DNA from: Morinoia aosen
Taxonomy: Eukaryota > Arthropoda > Malacostraca > Amphipoda > Talitridae
NCBI GenBank assembly: GCA_030386875.1
Contig: CM059569.1
Span: 50,107,663-50,171,662 of the forward strand
Reading direction: 5' to 3'
Length of the DNA stretch: 64,000 bases
The translations under genes were made by a program, and so were the position numbers. Below, piece by piece: positions 47,803 through 61,380 of the stretch. The notes beneath the pieces were generated by a model, which was not told the DNA's origin, made no database searches, and worked only from the letters and a program-made list of their open reading frames with translations. The stretch's first letter is position 1; each line of letters starts with the position of its first letter.

Positions 47803-48002
47803 CCAACTTTAAACACTTGTAACAGAGCAACCGTTTTCATTTTGCATTAGGTGAAAATAGTGTGATGATATTTTTTGAAAATGAGGAAATGCTTTCAGAA
47901 TCATTTTTATCCAATTGCTGACGTCAATGTTCTGTGTAAAGCGATTTAATAGTACGGTAGCTCAAAATACATGAATCGATCGATAATCGTGAACGTTGAA
48001 AT

Positions 48003-48252
48003 AATTTGTTATGTTACGGATCATCTTTCGTCGGTTAAATACTGTCCTCTTTCTCAGTACCTATTACTCTCTTCGTCGAGTTATTTTTTTCTTCGTAAAC
48101 GTTGTTCCTAACTTATTGTTTCTATGCACAGAGAATCATGTGTCGAAACACATCTTGTACATAGATTTCCCGTTCTCTCAACTCCATTTTTGATGTTGCC
48201 TTCATCCTTCTTTTGTTCTGGTTGGGGAGATTTACCTTATAATCTTATCTTT
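48003..48252 (+). mobile_element. Retroposon R1, 5'-truncated copy
   Basis: Begins at the TTGTTATGTTACGGATCATC block and runs to the 3' end, more diverged than the 47.4-kb copy. It carries the extra GAATCATGTGTCGAAACACA segment. Confidence 0.7.
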
Positions 48253-48259
48253 TTAGTTT

Positions 48260-51200
48260 TAGTCTTGGCATTGCACGTGGTATTCTTTAACTTCCATTAG
48301 TAAATGAAAGTCTGTTGTTCAGTTAAATTTCCAAATACGCTAAAGGCTACACACATTCTCATCGCGTAAGCTTTCCTCCCGGAAAGATCTTGAACTTGCC
48401 CTTTAGCAAAACGTTTAGAAGCAGACGTGAGCATAACGTTACGCTTGAGAAAGTTGTATTTGCGGTGTTGATTTAGGAGGTAGTGCCCATCATAAGCATA
48501 TTTAAAGAGGTTTATCAAACCTCGCAATAGATACTGAGTGCATCGGTAAGTCTTGGTTTTCCTGCCGCAACACGCAGTTTGGCGTTTGAATACGCTAGAG
48601 AATATTCGAAACTCTCATGACGGTTTACTTGATGGCCAGCTTAAATCAATTGGGAAATTTATTTCTATTATGAATTAAAGAATTCATACGAGTAACTCCG
48701 TTTTCGACGTTATTAGACCACTTCGTATGGGAGAGTTTTTCATGAAAAAACCAGTGTACTTCCATGGTAGGTGATGTATTCGCATCAAAAACTTCATTGT
48801 TATGAAAACATTAAAGAGCACAAAAACAGAAGAAAATTTTATGAATTATTTCAGTGGTTTCCTAACACAAGCAACTGCTCATCTATTTTCAACGACTTCT
48901 ATCCGCGTTAAAGCCTTCAATAAATTGTACTTTCCTTCAATATAGACAGCACCAGAATCTACGGTGTGGTCGCGTGCTCTCCAGACCTTACTTTTCGGCT
49001 GCCATTTCCATAGCGCGTTAGATTGCCGTGACCAAGTGGCAGCCAGGGTGTGACACTGATAATTATCTAAACCTCAAAATAGAAATTTTACGACTCAAAT
49101 TCAACCACAAAAACAACCCAGCATATGGCAGCTATGCAGGGTATCAGATGCTGAGCAATTTTTATGGTCATGTATTCCTTTAAAAATTAAACTTGAAGAG
49201 CTTGGAAAGAATGTGGCAAATCTGCTTACAGTGAAGGCAACGGTGAACTGTTCTCAAATGAATCCTGACTGCGGTAATGTACTGTTTAATAGATACGACG
49301 CATTGCACCGGGCCGTGGAAACAGATTCTAACTTTTTTTTTATTTTATTAAATTTTCTTCCCCCTAAATCCTTAGCTCCAAAATGGAACCACCTGCACTT
49401 TTGATCCTGACAAAAATGTTTTTTCGTGGTTTATGAGCAGAGAAAATTTCACTAGTGAAACGTGGGTCATTGTAATTTCAATTCAGAGTATAAATAGTGA
49501 GTTATGTTCCTTTTGTTCCTTAATTAATGAAATGAATTGTCTAGCCCTCATGTCACGCTAGAAATTGCTTTGAGCAAACTTTAAGAATGAAGTGCCTGGT
49601 AGGGATTTTGTACTAAAACGTCAAGGTAGGTCGTTTGTGTTATGGAAACCAGTTTTCCAATTCACATCTATTGCGTGAAAAAAATAAAAGACCTACTCAG
49701 AGAATTTGAATCTTACCTTTAATGTTTAAATAAAACAAACTGTCTTTCAAAAGTGCGGAGTTCGAGAGGAGACTGCGATCAGTAATGAAAGTCAAATAAT
49801 GACTGCATTGATCTTGATGAAATACCGAATCTTGTTACATCAAACTTCTTGTGAATGAGCGCAACTAGTCCAGAATCTCGGCATGTAGCCTTAAAGAACG
49901 CTTTCTCTTGTCTGTGCGCGCAAAAGAAAGGGGCTCCGTTATTTCTGTAGCTTGGATACGCGCAACTATTAAGCTCATGACTTACAGCTTAGCGCACGGC
50001 ACTCGCAGCTGTCGGCCCACGTGTCTCTTGCTGGACGCTGGATTAAGGCATCCAAAATAAATGCGAGGTTAATGAAGTTGAGTGAGGGCATCTCTTGCTA
50101 AGGAATCTAAGTGGCTACGCAGTCGAGGAGACTGTGAATGATTTTTCAATGTTTACGTTGCTCGGTGTGGGTATTTTATTCCTTCCGCTGAAAAAATTTT
50201 CCATGCTTTTGACCCTCATTTATTTTCCGGGATAAGTATTCGCAAATTATTTAAGCAAGATTTTATAGATATGTGCAGCTAATGCATGTTACTTGTGTAT
50301 GCTACACAAGCCTGCGTAGAGAAACGACGGCGCCAGCATTCATTTTGGTGTGAATGCAAGAAACCCATAAATTTAGCTGGGCCTTAGGGGGGATGGACTC
50401 GATAGCACTACTTTCAAGTAACTGTCACATCAGTACTTGAATGTCGCCACTGACTGCAATGCGACTCTTAGATGATACAATTTCGTGCCTCGTTGTTTCG
50501 ACTTTATCATTATTAAATTTTTTTTCATCATTATTAATAGGGAATTAAAAGCAAAATTTCCCAAAAGCTTGAGATTGAAAACTGCTTCTGAACAACTTTC
50601 AGGTGCGTCACCATAATCGATTCTGTGAAATAGAATTAATTATAATACAAAGAAGAACATGCAATGAACAGTTCAATTAAGAAACCTAGTGAGCCTTCAA
50701 TATTCCCGCAGATAACGATATGGGCTACTTTGTTATAGTCTCTCATGCATATCTTGCATGGCAGAGCACAAGTTGCGTATCTCCCGATAGAGAGACGCAC
50801 ATTGTGATACCGTAACGAGATACCAATACACATCAGCGTGACCCGAGATCATTGAAGTGGGAGCGCATGCTAAGGAGAACCAGATGTCGTGCAGATGCTG
50901 CTGTGATAACGAGGTGAAGCAAACGACATCAAACTATATTATCAAAGGCATGAAAATACCTTTCAGTTTGGGATTTTTAAACAATTGAACAATTTCTGTA
51001 TTTCTACAAGCAATGCATGAGCAAAATGATTTTATAAAACTATAACAATTGGCAGCTTGAGATATATTACTCCTTTTGAACTCCACTAGCTTCTGGAACT
51101 TTAGGACTTCTAGGTCCCATAGAATCCTTATTTTATGCTTACGAATTCATTTAACTCGTTGCTTGCCATACGACCCAGCGATGGGTCGTGCTTAAGTTCT

Positions 51201-51479
51201 TCTGGCTGTGGAACGACCCATGGGTTAATGGCTCGGTCGAAAAATGTGAACAATCTTTTAAAATTAATGGTATTCAATAGACCCAGTTAATGTTTAGCTC
51301 TTATAAAATGGTTAACGCCTTTTGCCTTTAAATTTGAGTTGAGGGTCCTGAATCACTTTGTAACTTGCATGATGTTTCTCTTACCTTGATATCACTCGGC
51401 AATTCTAGCAATAATTTTTTTCTCGGAACTTGCAATTAATGAGCGTTACATAAAACTGTCAGAAAAATTCGTTTTTGAG
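48260..51479. other. Unassigned sequence
   Basis: No recognised gene. A short perfect hairpin ACGACCCA-GCGA-TGGGTCGT lies near 51173. Confidence 0.35.
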
Positions 51480-51830
51480 CGCTCAGGAGATCTATTGTAG
51501 CTTAGGGAATTTGCACTCCCTTGGAAAAAATGTGAGGTCTTTAGCAGTAAATTCTTCCTTCAGCTAAAATTGAATAGATTTTTGTTTTGTTACGAACCCT
51601 CTTTATTTTGCTCTCTGCTGTCTTGTTTATAAGCACCTACCGATTGCCTTTTCAGCTCTTATCTTGTTTCGTGACCTTACACCGCAACTTGCTGTTTCTG
51701 TGCGCAGGAGATCTGGTGTGGAACTCACCCGTTCCCACAACTCAAATGCTAAATATTGTTTTCCTCACACCTCTTTTTTGGAGCACTCTTGGGCTGCTCA
51801 ATTCACTTAACTAGTTTATTATTTTTCTAA
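51480..51830 (+). mobile_element. Retroposon R1, old near-full-length copy
   Basis: Diverged but collinear from CTCAGGAGATCTATTG to the CTCAACTC/ACAACTCAAATGCTAAAT 3' block. Extra-segment subfamily (GAGATCTGGTGTGGAACTCA). Confidence 0.7.
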
Positions 51831-51839
51831 TACTTCTAC

Positions 51840-53205
51840 GGAGCTAATTTCTCACTGCCGAGACACGTCCTCCGTATTTTAACTCGGAGCACAAATTTGA
51901 AAGTAAAATTTGACTGTTCATTTATTTAATTTTTATCTACACCTGTAACTGCTTCAAAACGTTGTAGTCAATCCAGACGAAGATGTCATCAAACGAGAAG
52001 AACTGTTCGAATGTTATTCGTGTTTTTTTCACAAATTTTGTTGCAGTTACTAAATGGACAAACTGTTTCTAAACAACCAAACACAACCCCAAGTCAGGGC
52101 TATGAGCCAAACAAAGTATGTTCGCATTTAGTTTTCATTTCGCCTTGAAACAAAAATAGTTCATCTTAAATATCTGCATGAAAACACTGCGTTTTTATCT
52201 TTCCTTAATTCTTCCAGAGAAACTAAATTACACGAGGCTTTATCGTTTTACGGACATTTTTCCTAATCGCACTCTTGTTTTGCTCTACCAGTACATGGAC
52301 ACTCTTACTAAGACAAATGTAACGCTTCTTGAACGGGCATACATTATTCTCCATTGATTTTAATCTCATTCATAAAGGCTTGCTACCCATAAACCACCCC
52401 TTTCAATTATTGGTAGTATATAACTCGTGTAGCCAAATCGAAACGGTCCGATTTCACAATCGATCCCTGATTCTTTCCTTGAAGGAAAGATTAGATCAGT
52501 CTTTTTTGCTCTAAAAATAGCATCCATTTCACATCATATTTAAGCGAAATTAGCAGGGGAAGTTAAGCCATTCCTATTCTATCAATGAAAAACGTCGAGC
52601 ACTAAGAATTTCTTTTTCAATGAGTGTCTAAATTCATTTAAGCAACAGCAGTTTGCTGCGGCTTATTTTTCTTCCACGTCTTCGCAACCGCTCTACTGAG
52701 GGAGTTGTCGGTTAGTAAATTCATATTTTTAAAAACGGGCCCGATTTGGACGCCGTTCAAGAGTAGAGTTAGAGTATCCGTGCTACCGTTGATTCTGAGG
52801 CTCATGAGGTTCTGGCGCAATTGCAGAGACATTGTATGTTGCGTTCGTGAGGATGCATGCGACTACGGTCATTCCACAACTAGAGGTGGTCTACCTCCAG
52901 TCTACCTCCAGGGGTGACGTGAAATGTCACTAAACTCGCGTAAGCATCGGTAAGCAGTGAGAGCGAGATGTTCAGAGTGAACTGCAATCTTCGCTCTAAA
53001 TACAATGACGCTCACGACCAAAAAGCTTAGTTCTCGAAGACGTTCAAAAAGGATAATATTTTGACATCAGCCTTGAACATGTTTTACACAATCAAAACGT
53101 TTCATATTTTAATATTATTTTTTTATTTTTTTTTTATTTGATTACTTAGTTGAAATGACTGTCTTTTACAGATATTTAAAAAATCGTTTGTTATAATTCA
53201 TCAAA
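51840..53205. other. Unassigned sequence
   Basis: No gene recognised. GTCTACCTCCA is repeated directly near 52889-52911. Confidence 0.35.
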
Positions 53206-53575
53206 ATGGCAGACTTCTCGGACTTTCAAAGATATTAAATTGTTGGTGCTCGTAAGGAAGGCGCTAGTGGAACAAAAACTGCCCGAATATGCTCGCTGTT
53301 TCAAAAGGTACTGTCTCAGAAGTAATGAGTGTCATTGAAAGAGAAGGAAAAACATTCTTAGCAAACCACAGGTCCGGCCGAAAGGTGAAGTTGAAGTTGT
53401 ACGTGAGCGACCGTCGGACTCTGAATCGAATTGTTAGAGAGGGTCGCAAGACCACGGCTCCTAAAATCAATGCAGAACTCAATGAACACTTACTGAACCC
53501 AGTTTCCAGAAAAACTGCTCGCAGGGAGCTGCACCAATCTGGATTCCACGGAAAAGCTACTCCCAAAGGCAAGGT
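53206..53575 (+). pseudogene. Tc1-like transposase, N-terminal relic
   Basis: Starts MADFSDFQRY then a TAA, continues IVGARKEGASGTKTAR, shifts frame near 53290, then reads SKGTVSEVMS and later GRKVKLKLYVSDRRTLNRIV and RKTARRELHQSGFHGKA. These are the paired helix-turn-helix and GRPR-like DNA-binding region of Tc1 transposases. The DDE catalytic part is missing, so it is inactive. Confidence 0.8.
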
Positions 53576-53948
53576 TGGTCACGGTTTTTCCATAATTTGT
53601 CCATCTCCATTCCATTATTTGGTCAAATTTTTTAGAAAATTATGTCAGAGATCCTGATCTGCCTGTCATTCTACACTTGAAATCAGAATTTGTTTTTTAA
53701 CGTGGAAATTTTCTTAACTTCATTAACCTACCTTGTTTTCGTTACTGTACGATTGTTTAAATATTTCATTCGTTAAAAAAATTGTTTCTGCCAACTATTC
53801 TAATATCTTCTTAAAATAAGATGTTTCGTGTAGCTTGGGTTGCACACAAGTAACGCTAAAAATTAGTGCAAGAAATGCTAGAAATTACTTTCGATGTGGA
53901 ACGTTCAAAACGAAATCCTTGTTAGCAAATTTTACCTTGACTATGTAC

Positions 53949-54332
53949 CCCCCCTCAGGGGGATACAACTATTGTACGAGTATCTATGGGAATTAGCGCT
54001 CCCATGGGGAAATGTGAGGGCCCGAGCTGATGGTTAGGTCGGCCTTCTTTTTGTTGAAATGAATTTTTTTTTTTTTGTTATGTTAAGGACCACCTTTCTT
54101 TCGTTCACTGCTGTTCTGTTTTTCAATACCTACTACTTTCTTCTTCAACTATTATCTTGTTTCATGAACTTCTTTCTCAACTTAATGTTTCTATGCCCCT
54201 TCTGCATAGATTCCCCATTATCTTATCTCCATGCTAAATGGTGCGTTCCTCCTTCCTCTCTTCGATACGCTCTTTTTTGTAGATGTTAGGGAGGCCTAAA
54301 CCAACTTATTATCTAATCTTATAATCTAATCT
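53949..54332 (+). mobile_element. Retroposon R1, full-length copy
   Basis: Begins CCCCTCAGGGGGATACA. The 12-bp flanks TTGACTATGTAC (53937-53948) and TTGACTACGCAC (54333-54344) form a target duplication with two mismatches. The tail is TTATNATCTAATCT-like rather than (ATA)n. It lacks the extra segment, like the 47.4-kb copy. Confidence 0.82.
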
Positions 54333-54842
54333 TTGACTACGCACAATGTTAACATAATACATTTCCCCTGATTTGATTAACAACGAATATTTCTCAACGC
54401 CTCGCATGCATCGCTCATTTCCGTCGGGAATAATTTCATAAAACATAACTTCAGCGAAGACAATTGTATGGTTTGAATTTCTGCTGAAGGCTATTCATTC
54501 TATATTAAATGTTTGTCGAGTGGCAGCTCGTTCATTGAATTAAGTTTGGTATGCAGTTAGTATTTGCACTGCAGAGAGGCCTCTCGTGCACCCTCCGACG
54601 CTGCTCTAATCACAGCCACTTCCGCCAGATTGGGAGGGAGTTGAGCTTCCATTTGTATCATCACTACAGACACAAGTGTCGACTCTACATACTGTGTGGA
54701 CCGCGCTTGTCTTCAACAGAGAGCATTCGGACCAAGGCAAAGCTTTGGTTATTTCTAATTTCGAGAATTTATATTCATGCGAAAAACAGGCTTTGACGTT
54801 CAAACAAACATCGGCATCTAAGGATGCGTTCTCTAAGGATGC

Positions 54843-54975
54843 TTTATTGCAAATCAAGCCTGATACATATCACCTTGTACATTGGTTTTTCAAATGCCTT
54901 ATAACTAACACCAGGACGCCATGACGGTTTCCCCCGGTCAAGACAGGTGCCCATTTCAGACACCTGGGTAGAGTG
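54843..54975. repeat. Dispersed repeat R2, copy 2
   Basis: Homologous to 2160-2290 (GCCTGATACATATCAC ... GACACCTGGGTAGAG). Confidence 0.6.
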
Positions 54976-57949
54976 GGGTATTGTGCTTTTTCAAAGTGTA
55001 ATACAATCTCGTGAATAAATTCTCGCTCCTCAAATTTATTGGACATCCAACCGAACACACAAAACAAATGCATAGTGATCAAAGGTGAGGACTTATTTAA
55101 TTAACGGTATTGATCATCAAAATTATTGCTAAGCCTTCCAAAAACATATATTAATTTGAATTGCTTGTCTTAGAGTGCCAATAATTAGGAAAACTTATGT
55201 TTTGACTTGAAAAATCGGCTTATGATGTTACTCATTTATGAGTGCATTCTTTATTTCCTCGTTTACTAATGAATAAAATAGGTTTTGAAGCTAACGGAAA
55301 AAATTTAGGCTAACAAAAAATAATTCAGAGTGTAAGTTCATACTTCCTATTTTTGTTCTCAAAGGTATAGCGGTATCATGACCATTTTCAACACAATATA
55401 TCTAAGAACGCGATGTTGTGGTTGAGCTTCGCTCATGTTTCACCTGCAGGAAAATTTTGGGTGCTACTGTAATCTTGCGCTTGGGTCCACCCCGACCCAT
55501 TGTTTCCCCAAGACACTATTCTTAGATGAGCTGCCGGAGCTCAGTGAATAGGATTTTTTGAAGACTTCTCTTTGGTACCCCGTTTTGCACTTTCTCTTCA
55601 ACTTTGAGGCTCATAACTTAATTGTGTTCTAGTGATTGAAAAAAGATCGTTTCCAGCTTTTGAAACAAGAAAATTCAGACCTTCATCCTGATGCAACTTT
55701 GAGAGTCTAGGACGCCCTAGGCCAGCGATAAGTTGCCACGTAGCCAACGATAAGCAGGTCTTGGTAACTCTTTAAAAATAGATGAAGAAGGAGCCATCGC
55801 ACTCCCTACTGCACCGTAGCCGTACTAAAAGGTGGGCTCTGAGGCCTGTAAAAACATTTTTTTCATAATCACCAGATCCTAAAGCATGAAATGACAATGT
55901 CTAAGTACAATTTTTGTCAACATTGTGAAAAATAATCCCGTTCCTAATGCAAAAAGGAGTTGTGAGAAAACTTCAAATCGATTGAAGAGGGATCTAAAAT
56001 TTTAACTCGATGCCGTCGAGAAGCCCTTTCTCACCGAAACCATGAGGGAAAAACTAATTGATTTCCGCAGCAAATAAAGCAAATGTGTCCCACTAATGAA
56101 GCAAAGAGATTTTCAGTGACTAAAGCACGGTCAACTTAATCAGGAACGGTTCCTAGATCGTTCATTATTCCTGTTGCATTTTTGGGTACAACTCGCGTTG
56201 CTCAGTCACTCGAAACAGTGGAACACCCTGCAGTGTGATAAAGTCAGGTACTTTCAGTGATAACAAGGACAGGAAAGGACTTAATTCTTCCTTTTGGTGG
56301 GAATAAGAAAATAGTCACCGGTGAACTTCATCTGTCGTCCGCAATCCGTAGCGCAACGCGGCATGACGATCAGCTAAAGGAGATTGTCTTCCGAGGCATC
56401 TTAAGAATTCGGTGTTCTTCGGCAATATTTACGTTTCCTGAACTACACTCTCGGGGTATGACGACAGCCTGTCCTCGTTCGTCAATATACCTTTGGGAAC
56501 TAGCACGTCTCAGTGGTGATTGTAACTGCTTTCCTCATAATCGACACTTTCTTATGAGTCTTCTTTTGGTTTAGGTTTGTAATTATACGTAGGCCTTATC
56601 TTTCCACTCGACTTCTCTTCCTCTCTCGTAGGGACCCAGTCTAACTTTTCTCCCGAAGCATCTGTGATTTCAGCCGCCGAAGCATAGCTTCAGCACTGGA
56701 CAGCTCAACTCAAAGATCCTCCTCTGAAAAGGTGATACTACGGAAAGCGATCGTTCCCTGTCGTTCAATAACTTCTCAAGGTCCCTTAATCTGAGCTATT
56801 TATTTCAAAATCGTGAAACCTTAAAGTTAAATTCATTGGGCAATAGTTACTGCGATATTTTGACAATGTAACCGCGCGTTTGTTTGATACATTCAAGTCT
56901 AACCATGTAGGAGTTATCAAAACTTTCAACCATGAGTAGGAGCTATCAAAACTTTTCTCTGAGTTAAAATTATTGAAGTTTAGTTTATGGGGAAAGTTGC
57001 CTTGAGTGTTGGACCAGGTGGGATTCTTGATAATTAAATCATACATGAATAAATTTAAGTTAAATTGCTGTTTTAACAATTGGAGTTAGCAAAAAATTTC
57101 TAGTGTAATGATAGGCATACAACGTTTGTCGGCAGGTACAAAACATCCTTGGTAACCAAATTCCGTCTCCTTGAGTTGCCACTAGATTAGTTCAACGACT
57201 CGAAAATCAACGTCATTTACTTCTGGGCAATTTGAATATTTGTTTATAATAAACAGTCTGCTGGCAGCAGGAAATGAGCATAATGGAGCCCTTTGAATAT
57301 CTAGTGGTACTATTATTGGTGATAACGTTTGGCTAAAGATGGTTTCTCCGCACGCGCCAGTTACGCGCAATAGGTCAGTGCACCAAACGTTGAAAGGTTG
57401 ACCGCTGGACATCAAAGTGCAATAGAGGAAATGACTAAGTATGAACCGCTGTCCATGAGGTGAAGCCTTGTACAATCGCGGGAATTTAACCGTAGCGTAC
57501 AGTTTTTTTCATATTTTTTCGATGCTCCAATTTCTGCTCTAATTTTATGCAGTGCGTTTGCAGAATTTGTTCTTTAATATCGTTTTCTATGCGTTAAGTT
57601 TACGAGCTAAAGGAATAGCGGGTTAGGAGTTGGTTTGTAGAAAAATGATGAAGGAAAATTAGTTATTCCAACAAACGAACTTAGTTGCAGTTTTTCAGGA
57701 GAGAATTTCACAGATAATGATGCACCCTGTAAATGAGCAAGTTTTCTAGTCGAAAGCTGGCCCTTTGGCGGGAATAGCCGACTTCATTTGAAATTCCTTT
57801 AATGACTTTTTTCAATCAAGCATTTTCACTTTTCTTTCAAATAATTTTCCTAAACTGAAATTATCATACTTCGGATGTCGGCTAAGGTGCAATCACGGAT
57901 TTTGAAACACGAAGTGAAATATATCTTAGCTTCGAAAAATGAAACTAGC
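54976..57949. other. Unassigned sequence
   Basis: No recognised gene. A roughly 27-bp direct duplication of TAGGAGTTATCAAAACTTT occurs near 56908-56960. Minus-strand frames at 56786-57079 and 57182-57475 resemble no protein I know. Confidence 0.35.
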
Positions 57950-60900
57950 TAACTTATACAGGAGGCTTACTTAGGCAGGAGGCTTACTTATACAGGAGGC
58001 TTACTTATTCAGGAGGCTTACTTAGGCAGGAGGCTTACTTATACAGGAGGCTTACTTATACAGGAGGCTTACTTATACAGGAGGCTTACTTATACAGGAG
58101 GCTTACTTATACAGGAGGCTTACTTATACAGGAGGCTAACTTAGGCAGGAGGCTTACTTATACAGGAGGCTTACTTATACAGGAGGCTTACTTATACAGG
58201 AGGCTTACTTATACAGGAGGCTTACTTATACAGGAGGCTTACTTATACAGGAGGCTTCCTTAGGCAGGAGGCTTACTTATACAGGAGGCTTACTTATACA
58301 GGAGGCTCACTTATACAGGAGGCTCACTTATACAGGAGGCTCACTTAGGCAGGAGGCTCACTTAGGCAGGAGGCTTACTTAGGCAGGAGGCTCACTTAGG
58401 CAGGAGGCTTACTTAGGCAGGAGGCTTACTTAGGCAGGAGGCTTACTTATCCAGGAGGCTTACTTATCCAGGAGGCTTACTTATCCAGGAGGCTTGCTTA
58501 TCCAGGAGGCTTGCTTATCCTGGAGGCTTACTTATCAGGAGGCTTACTTATACAGGAGGTTTACTTATACAGGAGGCTTACTTATGCAGGAGGCTTACTT
58601 ATGCAGGAGGCTTACTTAGGCAGGAGGCTTACTTAGGCAGGAGGCTTACTTATACAGGAGGCTTACTTATACAAGAGGCTTACTTATACAGGAGGCTTAC
58701 TTAGGCAGGAGGCTTACTTATACAGGAGGCTTACTTATACAGGAGGCTTACTTATACAGGAGGCTTACTTATACAGGAGGCTTACTTATACAGGAGGCTT
58801 ACTTATACAGGAGGCTTACTTATACAGGAGGCTTCCTTAGGCAGGAGGCTTACTTATACAGGAGGCTTACTTATACAGGAGGCTCACTTAGGCAGGAGGC
58901 TCACTTAGGCAGGAGGCTCACTTAGGCAGGAGGCTTACTTATACAGGAGGCTTACTTAGGCAGGAGGCTTACTTAGGCAGGAGGCTTACTTAGGCAGGAG
59001 GCTTACTTATCCAGGAGGCTTACTTATCCAGGAGGCTTGCTTATCCAGGAGGCTTGCTTATCCAGGAGGCTTACTTATACAGGAGGCTTACTTATACAGG
59101 AGGTTTACTTATACAGGAGGCTTACTTATGCAGGAGGCTTACTTAGGCAGGAGGCTTACTTATACAGGAGGCTTACTTATACAAGAGGCTTACTTATACA
59201 GGAGGCTTACTCATACAGGAGGCTTACTCATACAGGAGGCTTACTCATACAGGAGGCTTACTCATACAGGAGGCTTACTCATACAGGAGGCTTACTCATA
59301 CAGGAGGCTTACTTATACAGGAGGCTTACTTATACAGGAGGCTTACTTATGCAGGAGGCTTACTTATGCAGGAGGCTTACTTAGGCAGGAGGCTTACTTA
59401 GGCAGGAGGCTTACTTAGGCAGGAGGCTTACTTAGGCAGGAGGCTTACTTAGGCAGGAGGCTTACTTAGGCAGGAGGCTTACTTAGGCAGGAGGCTTACT
59501 TAGGCAGGAGGCTTACTTAGGCAGGAGGCTTACTTATGCAGGAGGCTTACTTATGCAGGAGGCTTACTTATACAGGAGGCTTACTTATACAGGAGGCTTA
59601 CTTCTACAGGAGGCCAACTTCTACAGGAGGCCAACTTCTACATGAGGCTTACTTATGCAGGAGGCTTACTTATGCAGGAGGCTTACTTATGCAGGAGGCT
59701 TACTTATGCAGGAGGCTTACTTATGCAGGAGGCTTACTTATGCAGGAGGCTTACTTATGCAGGAGGCTTACTTATGCAGGAGGCTTACTTATGCAGGAGG
59801 CTTACTTATGCAGGAGGCTTACTTATGCAGGAGGCTTACTTATGCAGGAGGCTTACTTATGCAGGAGGCTTACTTATGCAGGAGGCTTACTTAGGCAGGA
59901 GGCTTACTTAGGCAGGAGGCTTACTTAGGCAGGAGGCTTACTTAGGCAGGAGGCTTACTTAGGCAGGAGGCTTACTTAGGCAGGAGGCTTACTTAGGCAG
60001 GAGGCTTACTTAGGCAGGAGGCTTACTTAGGCAGGAGGCTTACTTAGGCAGGAGGCTTACTTAGGCAGGAGGCTTACTTAGGCAGGAGGCTTACTTAGGC
60101 AGGAGGCTTACTTAGGCAGGAGGCTTACTTAGGCAGGGGGCTTACTTAGGCAGGGGGCTTACTTAGGCAGGGGGCTTACTTAGGCAGGAGGCTTACTTAG
60201 GCAGGAGGCTTACTTAGGCAGGAGGCTTACTTAGGCAGGAGGCTTACTTAGGCAGGAGGCTTACTTAGGCAGGAGGCTTACTTAGGCAGGAGGCTTACTT
60301 AGGCAGGAGGCTTACTTAGGCAGGAGGCTTACTTAGGCAGGAGGCTTACTTAGGCAGGAGGCTTACTTAGGCAGGAGGCTTACTTAGGCAGGAGGCTTAC
60401 TTAGGCAGGAGGCTTACTTAGGCAGGAGGCTTACTTAGGCAGGAGGCTTACTTAGGCAGGAGGCTTACTTAGGCAGGAGGCTTACTTAGGCAGGAGGCTT
60501 ACTTAGGCAGGAGGCTTACTTAGGCAGGAGGCTTACTTAGGCAGGAGGCTTACTTAGGCAGGAGGCTTACTTAGGCAGGAGGCTTACTTAGGCAGGAGGC
60601 TTACTTAGGCAGGAGGCTTACTTAGGCAGGAGGCTTACTTAGGCAGGAGGCTTACTTAGGCAGGAGGCTTACTTAGGCAGGAGGCTTACTTAGGCAGGAG
60701 GCTTACTTAGGCAGGAGGCTTACTTAGGCAGGAGGCTTACTTAGGCAGGAGGCTTACTTAGGCAGGAGGCTCACTTAGGCAGGAGGCTCACTTAGGCAGG
60801 AGGCTCACTTAGGCAGGAGGCTCACTTAGGCAGGAGGCTCACTTAGGCAGGAGGCTCACTTAGGCAGGAGGCTCACTTAGGCAGGAGGCTCACTTAGGCA

Positions 60901-61380
60901 GGAGGCTCACTTAGGCAGGAGGCTCACTTAGGCAGGAGGCTCACTTAGGCAGGAGGCTCACTTAGGCAGGAGGCTCACTTAGGCAGGAGGCTCACTTAGG
61001 CAGGAGGCTCACTTAGGCAGGAGGCTCACTTAGGCAGGAGGCTCACTTAGGCAGGAGGCTCACTTAGACAGGAGGCTCACTTAGGCAGGAGGCTCACTTA
61101 GGCAGGAGGCTCACTTAGGCAGGAGGCTCACTTAGGCAGGAGGCTCACTTAGGCAGGAGGCTCACTTAGGCAGGAGGCTCACTTAGGCAGGAGGCTCACT
61201 TAGGCAGGAGGCTCACTTAGGCAGGAGGCTCACTTAGGCAGGAGGCTCACTTAGGCAGGAGGCTCACTTAGGCAGGAGGCTCACTTAGGCAGGAGGCTCA
61301 CTTAGGCAGGAGGCTCACTTAGGCAGGAGGCTCACTTAGGCAGGAGGCTCACTTAGGCAGGAGGTTTACTTATGCAGGAG
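57950..61380. repeat. 17-bp minisatellite, locus II, about 200 units
   Basis: Head-to-tail units of CAGGAGGCTTACTTAGG and variants. Variants form blocks: TTATAC-rich (about 57950-58300), TTATCC (58440-58530), a second TTATAC/TTAGGC set that partly repeats the first, CTCATAC (59205-59310), TTATGC (59640-59890), TTAGGC (59890-60765), and CTCACTTAGGC (60765-61360). No gene: frames across it are repeat artefacts. Confidence 0.97.

Noticed and set aside
51173-51192. Perfect ACGACCCA/TGGGTCGT hairpin as a regulatory RNA or terminator
   Set aside because: Isolated 8-bp stem in animal DNA without transcript context; rho-independent terminators do not apply.
59037-59928. Several overlapping open frames of 79-130 codons rich in RRLTYAGGLLMQEAY repeats
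   Set aside because: They are translations of the 17-bp minisatellite, whose period forces all three frames to cycle; no flanking coding sequence.
57950-61380. Possible CRISPR-like or piRNA-type repeat-spacer array
   Set aside because: Units are directly adjacent with no unique spacers, and the context is an animal genome.
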